Shown one piece after another: positions 25,730 to 34,133 of a stretch of 46,353 nucleotides of DNA. The stretch covers positions 1 to 46,353 of the forward strand of contig DASRFK010000032.1 of NCBI GenBank assembly GCA_035651635.1, given 5' to 3'. Position numbers and translations under genes: made by a program. The DNA is from JANXQE01 sp035651635. Its GTDB lineage: Bacteria > Verrucomicrobiota > Verrucomicrobiia > Limisphaerales > UBA8199. How positions within the stretch are numbered: position 1 is the stretch's first letter; the number at the start of each line of letters is the position of its first letter. Under the pieces are notes generated by a model. The model saw nothing but the letters and a program-made list of their open reading frames with translations. It did not search any database and was not told the origin of the DNA.

Positions 25730-26051
25730 GACTCACAATCAATGGCCGCTATTCTCCCTGCATGCAACGCAGAAGTGAGGAGGCTTAGAGGCCCGGCTTC
25801 AGCCCTTCGGTCAGGCTTAATCACCCACATTTAAAAACCGAACGTGCGTCGGTTTTTTTGTCTGGAGTCCCGGCTGCAGCCGGTGCCATGCCGAACGCGA
25901 CCTCGCGCCAAGTCCGTGCTGACCGTCATTCATTCACCACACCGCCTTAAGGCTCCTAAAGCCGGGACTCCAAACCTCCGCCATTGAGTCCAGCAAACAA
26001 CGGATTGACCCGCCGCGCGAAAAGCGGTTTGCTTTCGATGGGTCATCCATT
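25730..26051. other. Divergent intergenic region between hydroxyproline and exporter operons
   Basis: These 322 bases hold no gene I can support. They contain a hairpin with T-tracts on both sides (25833-25857) and a palindromic pair GGAGTCCCGGC (near 25863) and GCCGGGACTCC (near 25962) related to the elements at 37923 and 43272. Both flanking promoters must lie here. TTGACC near 26003 could be a -35 box for the exporter operon but no good -10 follows. Confidence 0.6.
25833..25857. terminator. Bidirectional rho-independent terminator-like hairpin
   Basis: AAAAACCGA (25833-25841) pairs with TCGGTTTTT (25849-25857) around a 7-base loop, and seven T residues follow on the plus strand (25853-25859). 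On the minus strand the stem ends in TTTTTAAA. No annotated gene ends here in either direction: both neighbours start outward from this region. Confidence 0.65.
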
Positions 26052-27272
26052 ATGAGTCAATCCAAGCCGTCCCTAGACGACTTGCGTATCGAGCGCAAAC
26101 CCGTCAGTGCATCCGGGTCCAAAGCCTGGTTCGGGGCGGTACTGCTTTTGATTGTCCTCGTGGCTGGTGCGGGATTGCGGCTATTACGCGGGACCACCGT
26201 CATTGAGGTTCATAGCGCTCCGGTGCGAGAGGTTGCCTCTGGTAACAGTGAACGGACTGTGCTGAACGCTTCCGGCTATGTGACCGCCCGTCGTCAAGCC
26301 ACCGTTTCCTCCAAAGTCACGGGCAAGGTCATTGAAGTGCTCATCGAAGAAGGGATGAAAGTGCAGGAGGGCCAGGTCCTGGCGCGGTTGGATGACACCA
26401 ATGTGAAGACCAGCCTGCTGCTCGCTCAAGCCCAGCTGGTCTCGGCTTCCAATGCCCTGGCGGAAACGCGTGTTCGCATCCGCGAGGCCGACCAGGAACT
26501 CGAACGTCAAAAGGGCCTGCTCCAGTCTAAAATCGCCACGCAAGCCGATTACGACCACGCGGAAGCCTCCGCGCTGGCCTACAAAGCTAAGCTTGTTCAG
26601 CAACAGGCGGATGTGACCGTGGCCGACCGGCAGGTCGATTATTGGCAGCAACAGTTGGATGATACCATCATTCGCGCGCCTTTTGCCGGCATTGTGACTT
26701 CAAAGAACGCGCAGCCAGGCGAAATGATCTCGCCGATTTCCGCCGGCGGCGGCTTCACTCGGACGGGAATCTGCACCGTCGTCGATATGCAATCACTGGA
26801 GATCGAGATCGATGTCAATGAAAGCTACATCAACCGCGTTGAGCCGAACCAGCCAGTGGAAGCGACGCTCGATGCCTATCCGGACTGGAAGATCCCCTGC
26901 AAGGTCATCGCCATCATACCCACCGCGGATCGGCAAAAATCTACCGTGAGAGTGCGGGTCGGCTTCGATAAGCTGGATCCTAAGATTCTGCCAGAGATGA
27001 GCGTCAAAGTCGCCTTTCACGAAGCCGCCCTCTCGACCTCCGCGACCCAACGCATGGTCGTAATCCCCAAAGCAGCCGTGCACCAGCAGGACGGCCGGGA
27101 CGTGGTCATGGTCGTACAGAATGATCGGGCGGAGCGCCGGGCTGTCACGGTCGCCAATTCAACTGCCGACGAATCCGCAATTAACGCCGGCCTGGCAGCG
27201 GGCGAAAGGGTAATTCTCGATTGGCCGCCCGGCCTGACCGATGGTACAAAAGTGAAGGAAGCCAAACCATGA
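26052..27272 (+). CDS. HlyD/MacA-like periplasmic adaptor (membrane fusion protein)
   Basis: The 406-residue protein has an N-terminal membrane anchor (about 27-44, WFGAVLLLIVLVAGAGL), a split lipoyl domain (SGYVTARRQATVSSKVTGKV and IIRAPFAGIVTSKNAQPGE), a coiled-coil hairpin (about 115-195, rich in Gln/Ala/Glu) and beta-barrel and membrane-proximal domains. It links an inner-membrane ABC permease to an outer-membrane channel. It is the first gene of a four-gene operon, with its stop overlapping the ATPase start as ATGA. No TolC homologue is in the window. Confidence 0.92.
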   Translation: MSQSKPSLDDLRIERKPVSASGSKAWFGAVLLLIVLVAGAGLRLLRGTTVIEVHSAPVREVASGNSERTVLNASGYVTARRQATVSSKVTGKVIEVLIEEGMKVQEGQVLARLDDTNVKTSLLLAQAQLVSASNALAETRVRIREADQELERQKGLLQSKIATQADYDHAEASALAYKAKLVQQQADVTVADRQVDYWQQQLDDTIIRAPFAGIVTSKNAQPGEMISPISAGGGFTRTGICTVVDMQSLEIEIDVNESYINRVEPNQPVEATLDAYPDWKIPCKVIAIIPTADRQKSTVRVRVGFDKLDPKILPEMSVKVAFHEAALSTSATQRMVVIPKAAVHQQDGRDVVMVVQNDRAERRAVTVANSTADESAINAGLAAGERVILDWPPGLTDGTKVKEAKP

Positions 27273-27982
27273 GCAATCAGGCTAACCCCCAAACCAACGG
27301 AACGCTTGTGCAGGTCGACAGCGTTGAAAAGGTCTTCCACCGCGGGTCAGAAGAAATTCATGTGCTCAAAGACCTTCACCTCACGGTTCCCGCCGGGGAA
27401 TTCCTGGCCTTGATGGGGCCGTCGGGCTCGGGCAAAAGCACGCTGTTGAACCTGATTGGCGGGTTGGATCGTCCAACCCGGGGCACGGTCAGCATCGCTG
27501 GCGATCGGGTCAACGAATTATCCGACCACAAGCTGGCAGCCTGGCGCGCCCGTCACATCGGTTTTGTGTTTCAACTTTACAACCTCATGCCGGTCCTGAC
27601 GGCCGAACGCAACGTCGAGTTGCCGCTCTTGCTCACTCACCTTTCCAAGGCCGAGCGGCGCAAACACGTCGAGACCGCCCTGGCAGTGGTCGGCCTTTCT
27701 CATCGGGCGCGGCATTACCCGCGCACGCTCTCGGGTGGCGAACAGCAACGCGTAGGCATCGCTCGCGGAATCGTCACTGATCCGACTCTGCTGCTGTGTG
27801 ATGAGCCCACGGGTGATCTCGATCGCAAGGCCGGCGACGAAATCCTGGACCTGCTCCAAGGCCTCAACCGCGAGCATGGCAAAACCATCATCATGGTCAC
27901 ACACGATCCGCACGCCTCCGCCCGGGCATCCCGGACCGTTTACCTCAACAAGGGCCAGCTCAGCAAGGAGCCGGTCATATGA
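27269..27982 (+). CDS. ABC transporter ATPase, MacB/LolD type
   Basis: The 237-residue ATPase shows Walker A GPSGSGKST, Q loop FVFQLYNLMPVLTA, signature LSGGEQQRVGIARG, Walker B LLLCDEPTGDLD and switch His in MVTHDP. The LYNLMPVLTA stretch after the Q loop is typical of the MacB/LolD/FtsE group. The start ATG 27269 overlaps the adaptor stop; the stop overlaps the first permease start as ATGA. It would energise the two FtsX-type permeases that follow. Confidence 0.96.
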   Translation: MSNQANPQTNGTLVQVDSVEKVFHRGSEEIHVLKDLHLTVPAGEFLALMGPSGSGKSTLLNLIGGLDRPTRGTVSIAGDRVNELSDHKLAAWRARHIGFVFQLYNLMPVLTAERNVELPLLLTHLSKAERRKHVETALAVVGLSHRARHYPRTLSGGEQQRVGIARGIVTDPTLLLCDEPTGDLDRKAGDEILDLLQGLNREHGKTIIMVTHDPHASARASRTVYLNKGQLSKEPVI

Positions 27983-29136
27983 AATTCGTCCACCTCATTT
28001 GGAGCAACCTCAAGCGAAAGAAACTCCGCACCAGCCTGACGTTGTTGTCCATCCTGGTGGCGTTCGTCCTATTCGGCATCTTGGCGGCCATCAGGCAAGC
28101 TCTGGGCGGGAATATCTCCTTGGCGGGGGCCAACCGCCTGGTCGTCCGGCAGAAAGTCTCGCTTATCAATTTGCTTCCCGAAAGCTACAAAGCTCGCATG
28201 GAGCGCATTCCAGGAGTGGATTTGGCGGTGCACCAAACCTGGTTTGGCGGAGTTTACAAGGACGCGAAAAATGGCTTCTTTATGCAGACGCCGGTTGAGC
28301 CTGGAGAATTCCTGGACATGCACCCGGAGTTTGTGCTGCCCGCGGATCAGAAGAAGGCGTGGCTCGCGACACGGACGGGGGCGATTGTTGGCCGCAAAAT
28401 CGCTGACCGATTTGAGTGGAAAATCGGCCAAAAGGTTCCAATTCAATCGTCCATCTGGGCGCAAACCGATGGCAACCGGACCTGGTATTTCGATATTGTC
28501 GGGATTTACTCCGGACGTGACAAAAACACTGACACCACGGCCTTGTTCTTCCGCTATGATTATTTCGAAGAAGCGCGTCGAGGCAGCAAAGGCCAGGTGG
28601 GCTGGTACACGATTCGGGTGGAAGATCCCTCGCAGGCTGCCGCCATCGCGAAGCTGGTCGACCAGGAATTTGAAAACTCGCCTTACGAAACCAAGACTGA
28701 GCCGGAGGGCGCGTTTATACAAGCCTGGGCCAAGCAGGTCGGAAACATCGCGCTCATCACCGCTTCAATCCTTGGGGCGGTTTTCCTCATTGTGCTGTTA
28801 GTTACGGGCAACACGATGTCGCAGGCGGTACGCGAGCGGACCGGCGAGTTGGGTGTGCTCAAAGCCATAGGTTTCAGCAACGGCCAGGTGCTCGGGTTGG
28901 TCCTGGCGGAGTCGTGCCTCATCGCTGTGTTGGGCGGCGTGCTGGGGCTGTTGCTGGCCTGGTTGTTTACTTCCGGCGGAGATCCGACGGGTGGCATGTT
29001 GCCTCAGTTCTTTTTGCCTCATCGCGATTTGCTGGTTGGGCTGGGCCTGAGCGTGGTTCTTGGGCTGGTCACCGGCATCCTTCCGGCTTTGATGGCGATG
29101 CGTTTGCGCGTGGCCGATGCTCTAAGGCGAATGTAA
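27979..29136 (+). CDS. FtsX-family ABC permease 1
   Basis: The 385-residue permease has a first membrane helix (about 15-40, RTSLTLLSILVAFVLFGILA), a large periplasmic MacB-PCD-like domain (about 45-240) and three C-terminal helices (about 255-280, 310-335 and 345-370). The cytosolic coupling segment RERTGELGVLKAIGFS lies between helices 2 and 3 and the protein ends with the usual MRLRVADALRRM. It starts within the ATPase stop codon (ATGA) and is followed 1 bp later by a second permease. Confidence 0.92.
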   Translation: MKFVHLIWSNLKRKKLRTSLTLLSILVAFVLFGILAAIRQALGGNISLAGANRLVVRQKVSLINLLPESYKARMERIPGVDLAVHQTWFGGVYKDAKNGFFMQTPVEPGEFLDMHPEFVLPADQKKAWLATRTGAIVGRKIADRFEWKIGQKVPIQSSIWAQTDGNRTWYFDIVGIYSGRDKNTDTTALFFRYDYFEEARRGSKGQVGWYTIRVEDPSQAAAIAKLVDQEFENSPYETKTEPEGAFIQAWAKQVGNIALITASILGAVFLIVLLVTGNTMSQAVRERTGELGVLKAIGFSNGQVLGLVLAESCLIAVLGGVLGLLLAWLFTSGGDPTGGMLPQFFLPHRDLLVGLGLSVVLGLVTGILPALMAMRLRVADALRRM

Positions 29137-29137
29137 T

Positions 29138-30337
29138 ATGGCTGGCCCAATCAACTGGCTTTCACAGGTTGCTTCGGTAACCAAATTTGGTCTGCTCAGC
29201 ATCCCCCAGCGGCTCGGCTCAGTTGCCGCCGCCGTAGTGGGTATTGCCGGCGTGGTGGCCGTGCTGGTTGGAGTGTTGTCCATTGCCGTCGGGTTCCGCA
29301 AAACCATGGATGCTTCCGGAGCGCCGGATGCCGCCATCGTTTTGCGCACCGGCGCTGACAGCGAAATGGTCAGCGGTTTTCTCCGCGACGATACGCGCGT
29401 CATCGCCGACGCTCCAGGATTGGCTCGTTCCGAACAAGGATCCCTAGCCTCGCCCGAGCTCTTTGTAATCATTAATCTGCCGAAACGATCGACCGGCACC
29501 GACGCCAACGTCCCGCTGCGCGGCGTCGAAGAGCAGGCGTTCAAGGTCCGCGAACAATTCAAAATGGTCCAGGGCCGCCGGTTCGAGCCGGGCAAGGATG
29601 AAGTCATCGTCGGGATCGGCGCCGCCAGCCAATTCGCGGGCTTGGAAGTGGGAGACAAAATCCAAGTCGGCCGGTACGAGTGGCCGGTGGTCGGTATTTT
29701 TTCCGCGGGCGGTGGGACGGCCGAATCCGAGATCTGGACCGACGCAACTGTTCTGCAGGGCACCTATCATCGTGGGGATAGTTTTCAGTCCGTTTACACC
29801 AAACTGAGTTCGCCGGCGGCATTTCAACAATTCAAAGACGCGCTTACCGGCGATCCTCGGTTGAGTGTGAAGGTCCTGCGGCAGACCGACTATTACGCCG
29901 AACAATCCACCGCTGTCACGCGACTGATCACGAGCTTGGGCGTTCTGATCGCCTTTGTGATGGCTCTAGGCGCTGTCTTCGGGGCGCTCAACACGATGTA
30001 CAGCGCGGTGTCCGCCCGGACCCGCGAAATCGCAACGCTGCGGGCTTTGGGCTTTGGCCGCGGCTCCGTAGTGGTCTCCGTCATGCTCGAATCGCTGGTT
30101 CTGGCGCTGATAGGCGGGGCGACTGGCGCAACGGTGGCCTACCTGGCCTTCAACGGCTTGGAAACAGCCACGATGAATTTTCAAAGTTTTAGCCAGGTGA
30201 CCTTCGCCTTCCAGGTCACAGTGCAACTGCTCGTTCAAGGAACCCTTTGGGCTACCGCCATCGGCCTGATTGGCGGGTTATTTCCCGCCGTGCGCGCCGC
30301 CCGGCTTCCCATCGCCGCCGCCTTACGCGAACTGTAG
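29138..30337 (+). CDS. FtsX-family ABC permease 2
   Basis: The 399-residue protein has the same plan as its neighbour: a helix at about 22-50 (VAAAVVGIAGVVAVLVGVLS), a periplasmic domain and three C-terminal helices, with the coupling segment SARTREIATLRALGFG and the ending RLPIAAALREL. The two permeases probably form a heterodimer, unlike classic MacB homodimers in which ATPase and permease are fused. The stop codon TAG (30335-30337) lies inside a GTAGCGG string at the edge of a repeat-rich region. Confidence 0.92.
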   Translation: MAGPINWLSQVASVTKFGLLSIPQRLGSVAAAVVGIAGVVAVLVGVLSIAVGFRKTMDASGAPDAAIVLRTGADSEMVSGFLRDDTRVIADAPGLARSEQGSLASPELFVIINLPKRSTGTDANVPLRGVEEQAFKVREQFKMVQGRRFEPGKDEVIVGIGAASQFAGLEVGDKIQVGRYEWPVVGIFSAGGGTAESEIWTDATVLQGTYHRGDSFQSVYTKLSSPAAFQQFKDALTGDPRLSVKVLRQTDYYAEQSTAVTRLITSLGVLIAFVMALGAVFGALNTMYSAVSARTREIATLRALGFGRGSVVVSVMLESLVLALIGGATGATVAYLAFNGLETATMNFQSFSQVTFAFQVTVQLLVQGTLWATAIGLIGGLFPAVRAARLPIAAALREL

Positions 30338-30340
30338 CGG

Positions 30341-30416
30341 GTAGCGCCGGCGCGCGGACTTCGAGTCGACTCGAAAGTCTGCGCTACCGCGGTGTAGCGC
30401 AGGCTTTCCAGCCTGC
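30341..30416. repeat. REP-like palindromes headed by GTAGCGC
   Basis: GTAGCGC (30341-30347) pairs with GCGCTAC (30381-30387) around an inner palindrome GACTTCGAG.../...CTCGAAAGTC. A second GTAGCGC (30394-30400) leads into the hairpin GCAGGCT-TTCC-AGCCTGC (30399-30416). A GTAG tetranucleotide before a hairpin is the design of REP sequences moved by RAYT transposases; no RAYT gene is in the window. Confidence 0.7.
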
Positions 30417-30549
30417 TGTACCGCCGACTTTCAGTCGGCTGCGCGTCCCCATACTGATCAACCCGATTTCTCGCCGGGGCGCCGTTCTGCGCCCTGCAGG
30501 CCAGAGACCTGCGGTACAGCAGACTCGAAAGTCAGACTTCCAGTCCGCT

Positions 30550-30769
30550 GGGATCCACGAACCGAACCTGTTGAAGGGAGAGGTTCGACGTCAGGCGGAG
30601 GTCGGGCGTTGCTGCGGGCAGAATGCCCGCGCGCCGGCGCGCGGACTTCCAGTCCGCAGGGATCCACGAACCGAACCTGTTGAAGGGAGAGGTTTCGACG
30701 TCAGGCGGAGGTCGGGCGTTGCTGCGGGCACGCATGCCCGCGCGCCGGCGCGCGGACTTGTAGTCGACT
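30550..30769. repeat. Tandem direct repeat, two copies of about 110 bp
   Basis: The unit beginning gggatccacgaaccgaacc at 30550 recurs at 30659, with one inserted T near 30693 and a few changes at the gcgggcagaatgcccgc hairpin and the 3' end. Each copy contains the palindromes GCGGGCAGAATGCCCGC and GCGCGCCGGCGCGC. Confidence 0.9.
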
Positions 30770-30839
30770 TGTAGTCCGCAGAAACGTCAGAACTGAATGT
30801 GGCGCAAGAAAAAGGCTTTGTGTCAGCCGGTGATCGACC

Positions 30840-30874
30840 GTTGCTGCGGGCAGAATGCCCGCGCGCCGGCGCGC
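30840..30874. repeat. Third, partial copy of the tandem unit at the fdhD stop codon
   Basis: These 35 bases (gttgctgcgg to cggcgcgc) are identical to the corresponding part of the first tandem copy (30608-30642). The match ends at 30874, the base that forms the last position of the fdhD stop codon on the minus strand. Confidence 0.9.
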
Positions 30875-31695
30875 TATTGGCTGATCCGCTCAGTACCGGC
30901 ATAAACATTCAGCGATCTCTCGCGAAGAAACCCGATCAGGCTTTGGCCGCTGTCGCGTGCGAACTCGACGGCCAGGCTCGACGGGGCGGAGACTGAGCAC
31001 ACGATCGGTATGCGTGCCGCCAAGGCCTTTTGCATTATTTCGAATGAAGCGCGGCCACTGACCAGCAGCAAGTGAGAGGCAAACGGTAATTTCCCTTGCA
31101 GCAGGCCGTGCCCGATGACCTTGTCCACCGCGTTGTGACGACCGATGTCCTCACGTAAAACCAGCAACCGTCCGTCGGCTTCAAAGGCAGCCGCCGCGTG
31201 CAGTCCGCCAGTCGCGTTGAAAGTGACCTGGGCCTGCCGCATGCTGTGAGTGATCTGTTCCAGCACTCCGACCCGCACTTTCAAACCCGAAACAATCTCC
31301 GGGAATTGCTGTCGCACCGCCTCGATCGAAGCCTTGCCACATAAACCGCAGCTGGAAGAGGCAAACACATGCCGCGTGAGATGTTTGAAATTCACTTTCA
31401 CGCCGGGGGCGAGGAAAATGTTGAGCGTGTTCTCCGGAGCATCGCTCTGAAAACAGGGCCTCATGGCGACTATGTCAGAACGTTTCCGGATGATCCCTTC
31501 GCTGAGCAAAAAGCCGGCTGCGAGTTCTTCGTCATTGCCCGGAGTGCGCATGGTGACGGCGATTCCTCGGCCGCGCACACGCAGTTCGAGCGGTTCCTCG
31601 GCAGCCAACCGATCGGTCCGCCTGGTGCCCTTTTCCTTTTGTGAATAGCGGACCAGTTCGGTGGAAACCACCGCACTGCCGGGTTGGCTGGTCAT
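30874..31695 (-). CDS. fdhD: Sulfurtransferase FdhD, formate dehydrogenase maturation
   Basis: FdhD passes sulfur from IscS to the molybdenum cofactor of formate dehydrogenase. The 273-residue protein has the family CxxC pair Cys116/Cys119 (SSSCGLCGKAS), an early EEPLELRV segment, the nucleotide-site region LVLREDIGRHNAVDKVIG and RASFEIMQKA near the C-terminus. ATG 31695 is chosen; a TTG at 31782 would add 29 residues, part of them encoded by an interspersed repeat. It lies downstream of glpF on the same strand. No formate dehydrogenase or molybdopterin gene is nearby, so the link to glycerol genes is positional only. Confidence 0.93.
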   Translation of the reverse strand: MTSQPGSAVVSTELVRYSQKEKGTRRTDRLAAEEPLELRVRGRGIAVTMRTPGNDEELAAGFLLSEGIIRKRSDIVAMRPCFQSDAPENTLNIFLAPGVKVNFKHLTRHVFASSSCGLCGKASIEAVRQQFPEIVSGLKVRVGVLEQITHSMRQAQVTFNATGGLHAAAAFEADGRLLVLREDIGRHNAVDKVIGHGLLQGKLPFASHLLLVSGRASFEIMQKALAARIPIVCSVSAPSSLAVEFARDSGQSLIGFLRERSLNVYAGTERISQ

Positions 31696-31710
31696 TGTCT
31701 GTCCGAACCG

Positions 31711-31727
31711 GTGTTCATCCGTGGTTT
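31711..31727. repeat. Interspersed repeat (GTGTTCATCCGTGGTTT), second copy
   Basis: It is identical to 15006-15022 and sits in the 96-bp spacer between glpF and the ATG start of fdhD. Confidence 0.6.
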
Positions 31728-31791
31728 TCAACTGCGTTGTTTGGGCTTCAGCCGGAACGATTGACAGGAGGGGCGACCCCAAGCCTTCTCA

Positions 31792-32550
31792 TTACGGACG
31801 GTGTATCAAAATCGAGTGGACGAGCGCGGCGAGCACTCCGCCCACGATTGGCCCGATGACCGGCACCCACGCGTAACCCCAATCACTGTCACGTTTGTCC
31901 GGGATGGGCAAAAGCGCATGCGCCAACCTTGGACCGAGATCGCGCGCCGGATTGATGGCATAACCGGTCGTGCCACCGAGAGACAGGCCGATCGCAAAAA
32001 CCAGCAGCCCAACGGGCAATGCGCCCAGCGTGCCCAACCCGATAATCACTTCGTTGGTTGTGCCGCCCGCCACCGGAAGTTTAATCTTCGCGTCGGTCAT
32101 CAGGAACACCGGCAGCACCAACAGGAATGTGCCGATCACCTCGCAGAAAAACGCCTGGCCCATTCCGCGAATGTTGGGCGCGGTGCAAAAACACGCCAGC
32201 TTGCTGTCAGCATCAGTGGTCGCTTTGAAGTGTTCCCGATAAAACAGGAAAACCACGACCCCGCCAAGTATGCCGCCGCTCATTTGAGCCAGGATGTAGC
32301 CGGCCACGTCGGCCCAGGCAAACTTGCCGGCTTGCGCCATGGCAACGGTGACGGCGGGATTCAGGTGCGCTCCACTGAAGGATTGCGAGCTGAACACTCC
32401 CACAAAAACCGCCAAAGCCCACCCCGTGGTGATGACGATCCAGCCGCCGTTATTGCCTTTGGTTTTGGCTAGGACGACGTTGGCGACGACTCCGTTTCCA
32501 AAGGTAACCAGGATAGTGGTGCCGATAAATTCCGCCAGTACGGGGTGCAT
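31792..32550 (-). CDS. glpF: Aquaglyceroporin, glycerol uptake facilitator
   Basis: The 252-residue MIP-family channel has six membrane helices and the two NPA boxes: SGAHLNPAVT (64-66) and GYAINPARDLGPR (200-202). The Asp after the second box (NPARD) marks glycerol-conducting channels rather than strict water channels. ATG 32550 follows the glpD stop by 5 bp; an in-frame ATG at 32586 inside glpD would add 12 residues. It admits glycerol for GlpK and GlpD encoded upstream in the same operon. Confidence 0.93.
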   Translation of the reverse strand: MHPVLAEFIGTTILVTFGNGVVANVVLAKTKGNNGGWIVITTGWALAVFVGVFSSQSFSGAHLNPAVTVAMAQAGKFAWADVAGYILAQMSGGILGGVVVFLFYREHFKATTDADSKLACFCTAPNIRGMGQAFFCEVIGTFLLVLPVFLMTDAKIKLPVAGGTTNEVIIGLGTLGALPVGLLVFAIGLSLGGTTGYAINPARDLGPRLAHALLPIPDKRDSDWGYAWVPVIGPIVGGVLAALVHSILIHRP

Positions 32551-32555
32551 GTGGT

Positions 32556-34127
32556 CTACTGAGGAGTTGGGTTGATTAGGAAACACTTCGCGATTCGGCT
32601 GAAATCCAGTAATTGCTGCTCCTCCCAGGCCGCGTCTCGGCCCAACTCAGCTGCCAGCATATGGCCCACGACCGGCGCCATCTCAAGCGCCGCGCGCGCG
32701 TTCAGGAACAGAGCCCGCGTCCGGCGCGCCAGCACGTCGTCGAGTGTCCTCGCCATTTCCTCGCGCGCTGCCCAGATTACCTGAGCGCCAATGATCGGCA
32801 GTGCGGCGTGTAATCGCCCGGCGAATTGCGGTTGCTCGCGGCCAAGTTTTTCAATCTGCCCCGCCTCAGTCCCGTAAACTCCCAAACCACCGCTAGCCAG
32901 GCTTCGTGTCGCACCGTGAACAATTAACTGGTGAGTTACGCACGGCCGTTCCTCGAGTCGGGCAAGCACAATGGCGTGCTCCAGGCAATCTTCGGCCATC
33001 TTGCGGTAAGTGGTCCATTTGCCGCCTGCGATCGTCAGTAACCCGGATTTCGAGATGGTGATGGTGTGTTCGCGGGAAAGAGCGGCGGTGCTGCTGGTCC
33101 GGGACGTATTGACCAAAGGTCTGATCCCGGTGAAAACACTCAGAATATCTTTTCTACTCGGACGGTGCGCCAGGTAATCGCTGGCTGTTTCGAGTATGAA
33201 ATCGATTTCGCCCTCTCGAGGCACGGGCTCCAGTTGGACCTCTTTAATTGGTGTGTCGGTCGTTCCCACGACAACATGATCGTGCCAGGGAATGGCGAAC
33301 ATGACCCGGCCATCGCGCGTGTGCGGGACCATAATGGCTGTATTGCCCGGCAGAAAAGACCGATCCAGCACAATGTGCACCCCCTGGCTGGGGGCAATCA
33401 TGGTTTCGCTGTTCGGGTCGTCCAGGCGCTGCAAGACATCACAAAACGCGCCGGTCGCGTTGATCACGCATTTGGCATACGCCGTCTGCGTTCGTCCGCT
33501 CTCCGCATCCTCAAACACCACACCATTGACCATGCCTTCGCCGTCTTTCAACAAACCTGTGACGGGAGCGTAGTTCAGAAGGCAGGCGCCGTGCTCAGCG
33601 GCGGTCTGAGCCAGCGAAATCAACAAACGGCTGTCATCAAACTGGCCATCGTGATAGAGCACCCCGCCTCGCAAACCTTCCTGTTGCAGCGTGGGAATGC
33701 GCTGGAGGACTTCCTCGCGGGAGAGCAAGACCGACTTCCCAAATCCATATTTGCCGGCCAGCAAATCATAAACCTTCAGGCCAATCCCGTAAAAGGGCGT
33801 TTCCCACCACTGATAATTCGGAACTACAAAGGGAAGGTCGTGCACCAGATGTGGCGCGTTTTGGAATAAGATCCCGCGTTCCTTCAGCGCCTCCATGACT
33901 AACGAAACGTTGCCCTGCTGCAGATAACGTACGCCGCCGTGAACCAGCTTGGTGGATCGGCTCGAGGTGCCTTTGCCAAAATCACTCTGCTCCAGTAGCA
34001 GGACGCTGTAGCGGCGGCTGGCCGCATCCACGGCAATCCCCATGCCTGTTGCCCCGCCGCCCACTATCACCAGGTCCCAGGGCTCGTGTCTTGAACCGGC
34101 CAACTGCAGAAACTCCGCTCGGTTCAT
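32556..34127 (-). CDS. glpD: Aerobic glycerol-3-phosphate dehydrogenase (FAD)
   Basis: GlpD oxidises glycerol-3-phosphate to dihydroxyacetone phosphate and feeds electrons to quinones at the inner membrane. The 523-residue product shows an FAD site DLVIVGGGATGMGIAVDAA near residue 19, the GTSSRSTKLVHGGVRYLQ signature, SREHTITISKSGLLTIAGGKWTTYR and the C-terminal DAO-C helical domain. It lies 6 bp after glpK and 5 bp before glpF. Confidence 0.97.
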   Translation of the reverse strand: MNRAEFLQLAGSRHEPWDLVIVGGGATGMGIAVDAASRRYSVLLLEQSDFGKGTSSRSTKLVHGGVRYLQQGNVSLVMEALKERGILFQNAPHLVHDLPFVVPNYQWWETPFYGIGLKVYDLLAGKYGFGKSVLLSREEVLQRIPTLQQEGLRGGVLYHDGQFDDSRLLISLAQTAAEHGACLLNYAPVTGLLKDGEGMVNGVVFEDAESGRTQTAYAKCVINATGAFCDVLQRLDDPNSETMIAPSQGVHIVLDRSFLPGNTAIMVPHTRDGRVMFAIPWHDHVVVGTTDTPIKEVQLEPVPREGEIDFILETASDYLAHRPSRKDILSVFTGIRPLVNTSRTSSTAALSREHTITISKSGLLTIAGGKWTTYRKMAEDCLEHAIVLARLEERPCVTHQLIVHGATRSLASGGLGVYGTEAGQIEKLGREQPQFAGRLHAALPIIGAQVIWAAREEMARTLDDVLARRTRALFLNARAALEMAPVVGHMLAAELGRDAAWEEQQLLDFSRIAKCFLINPTPQ

Positions 34128-34133
34128 GTCACA

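Larger units (their letters stand above)
30338..30873. other. Repeat-rich intergenic region without genes
   Basis: The 536 bases between the exporter operon and the convergent fdhD gene contain no supportable gene. They contain GTAG-headed palindromes (30341-30416), two tandem copies of an approximately 110-bp unit (30550-30769) and a 35-bp third partial copy (30840-30874). Short reading frames on both strands are made of the repeats and show no protein-like composition. Confidence 0.8.

Noticed and set aside
30338..30880. Possible CRISPR array from the repeated units
   Set aside because: Units of about 110 bp are directly adjacent, palindromic and without regular unique spacers; no cas genes are present.
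33066..33869. A 267-codon plus-strand frame opposite glpD
   Set aside because: It is a mirror of glpD codons; GlpD motifs are complete on the minus strand.
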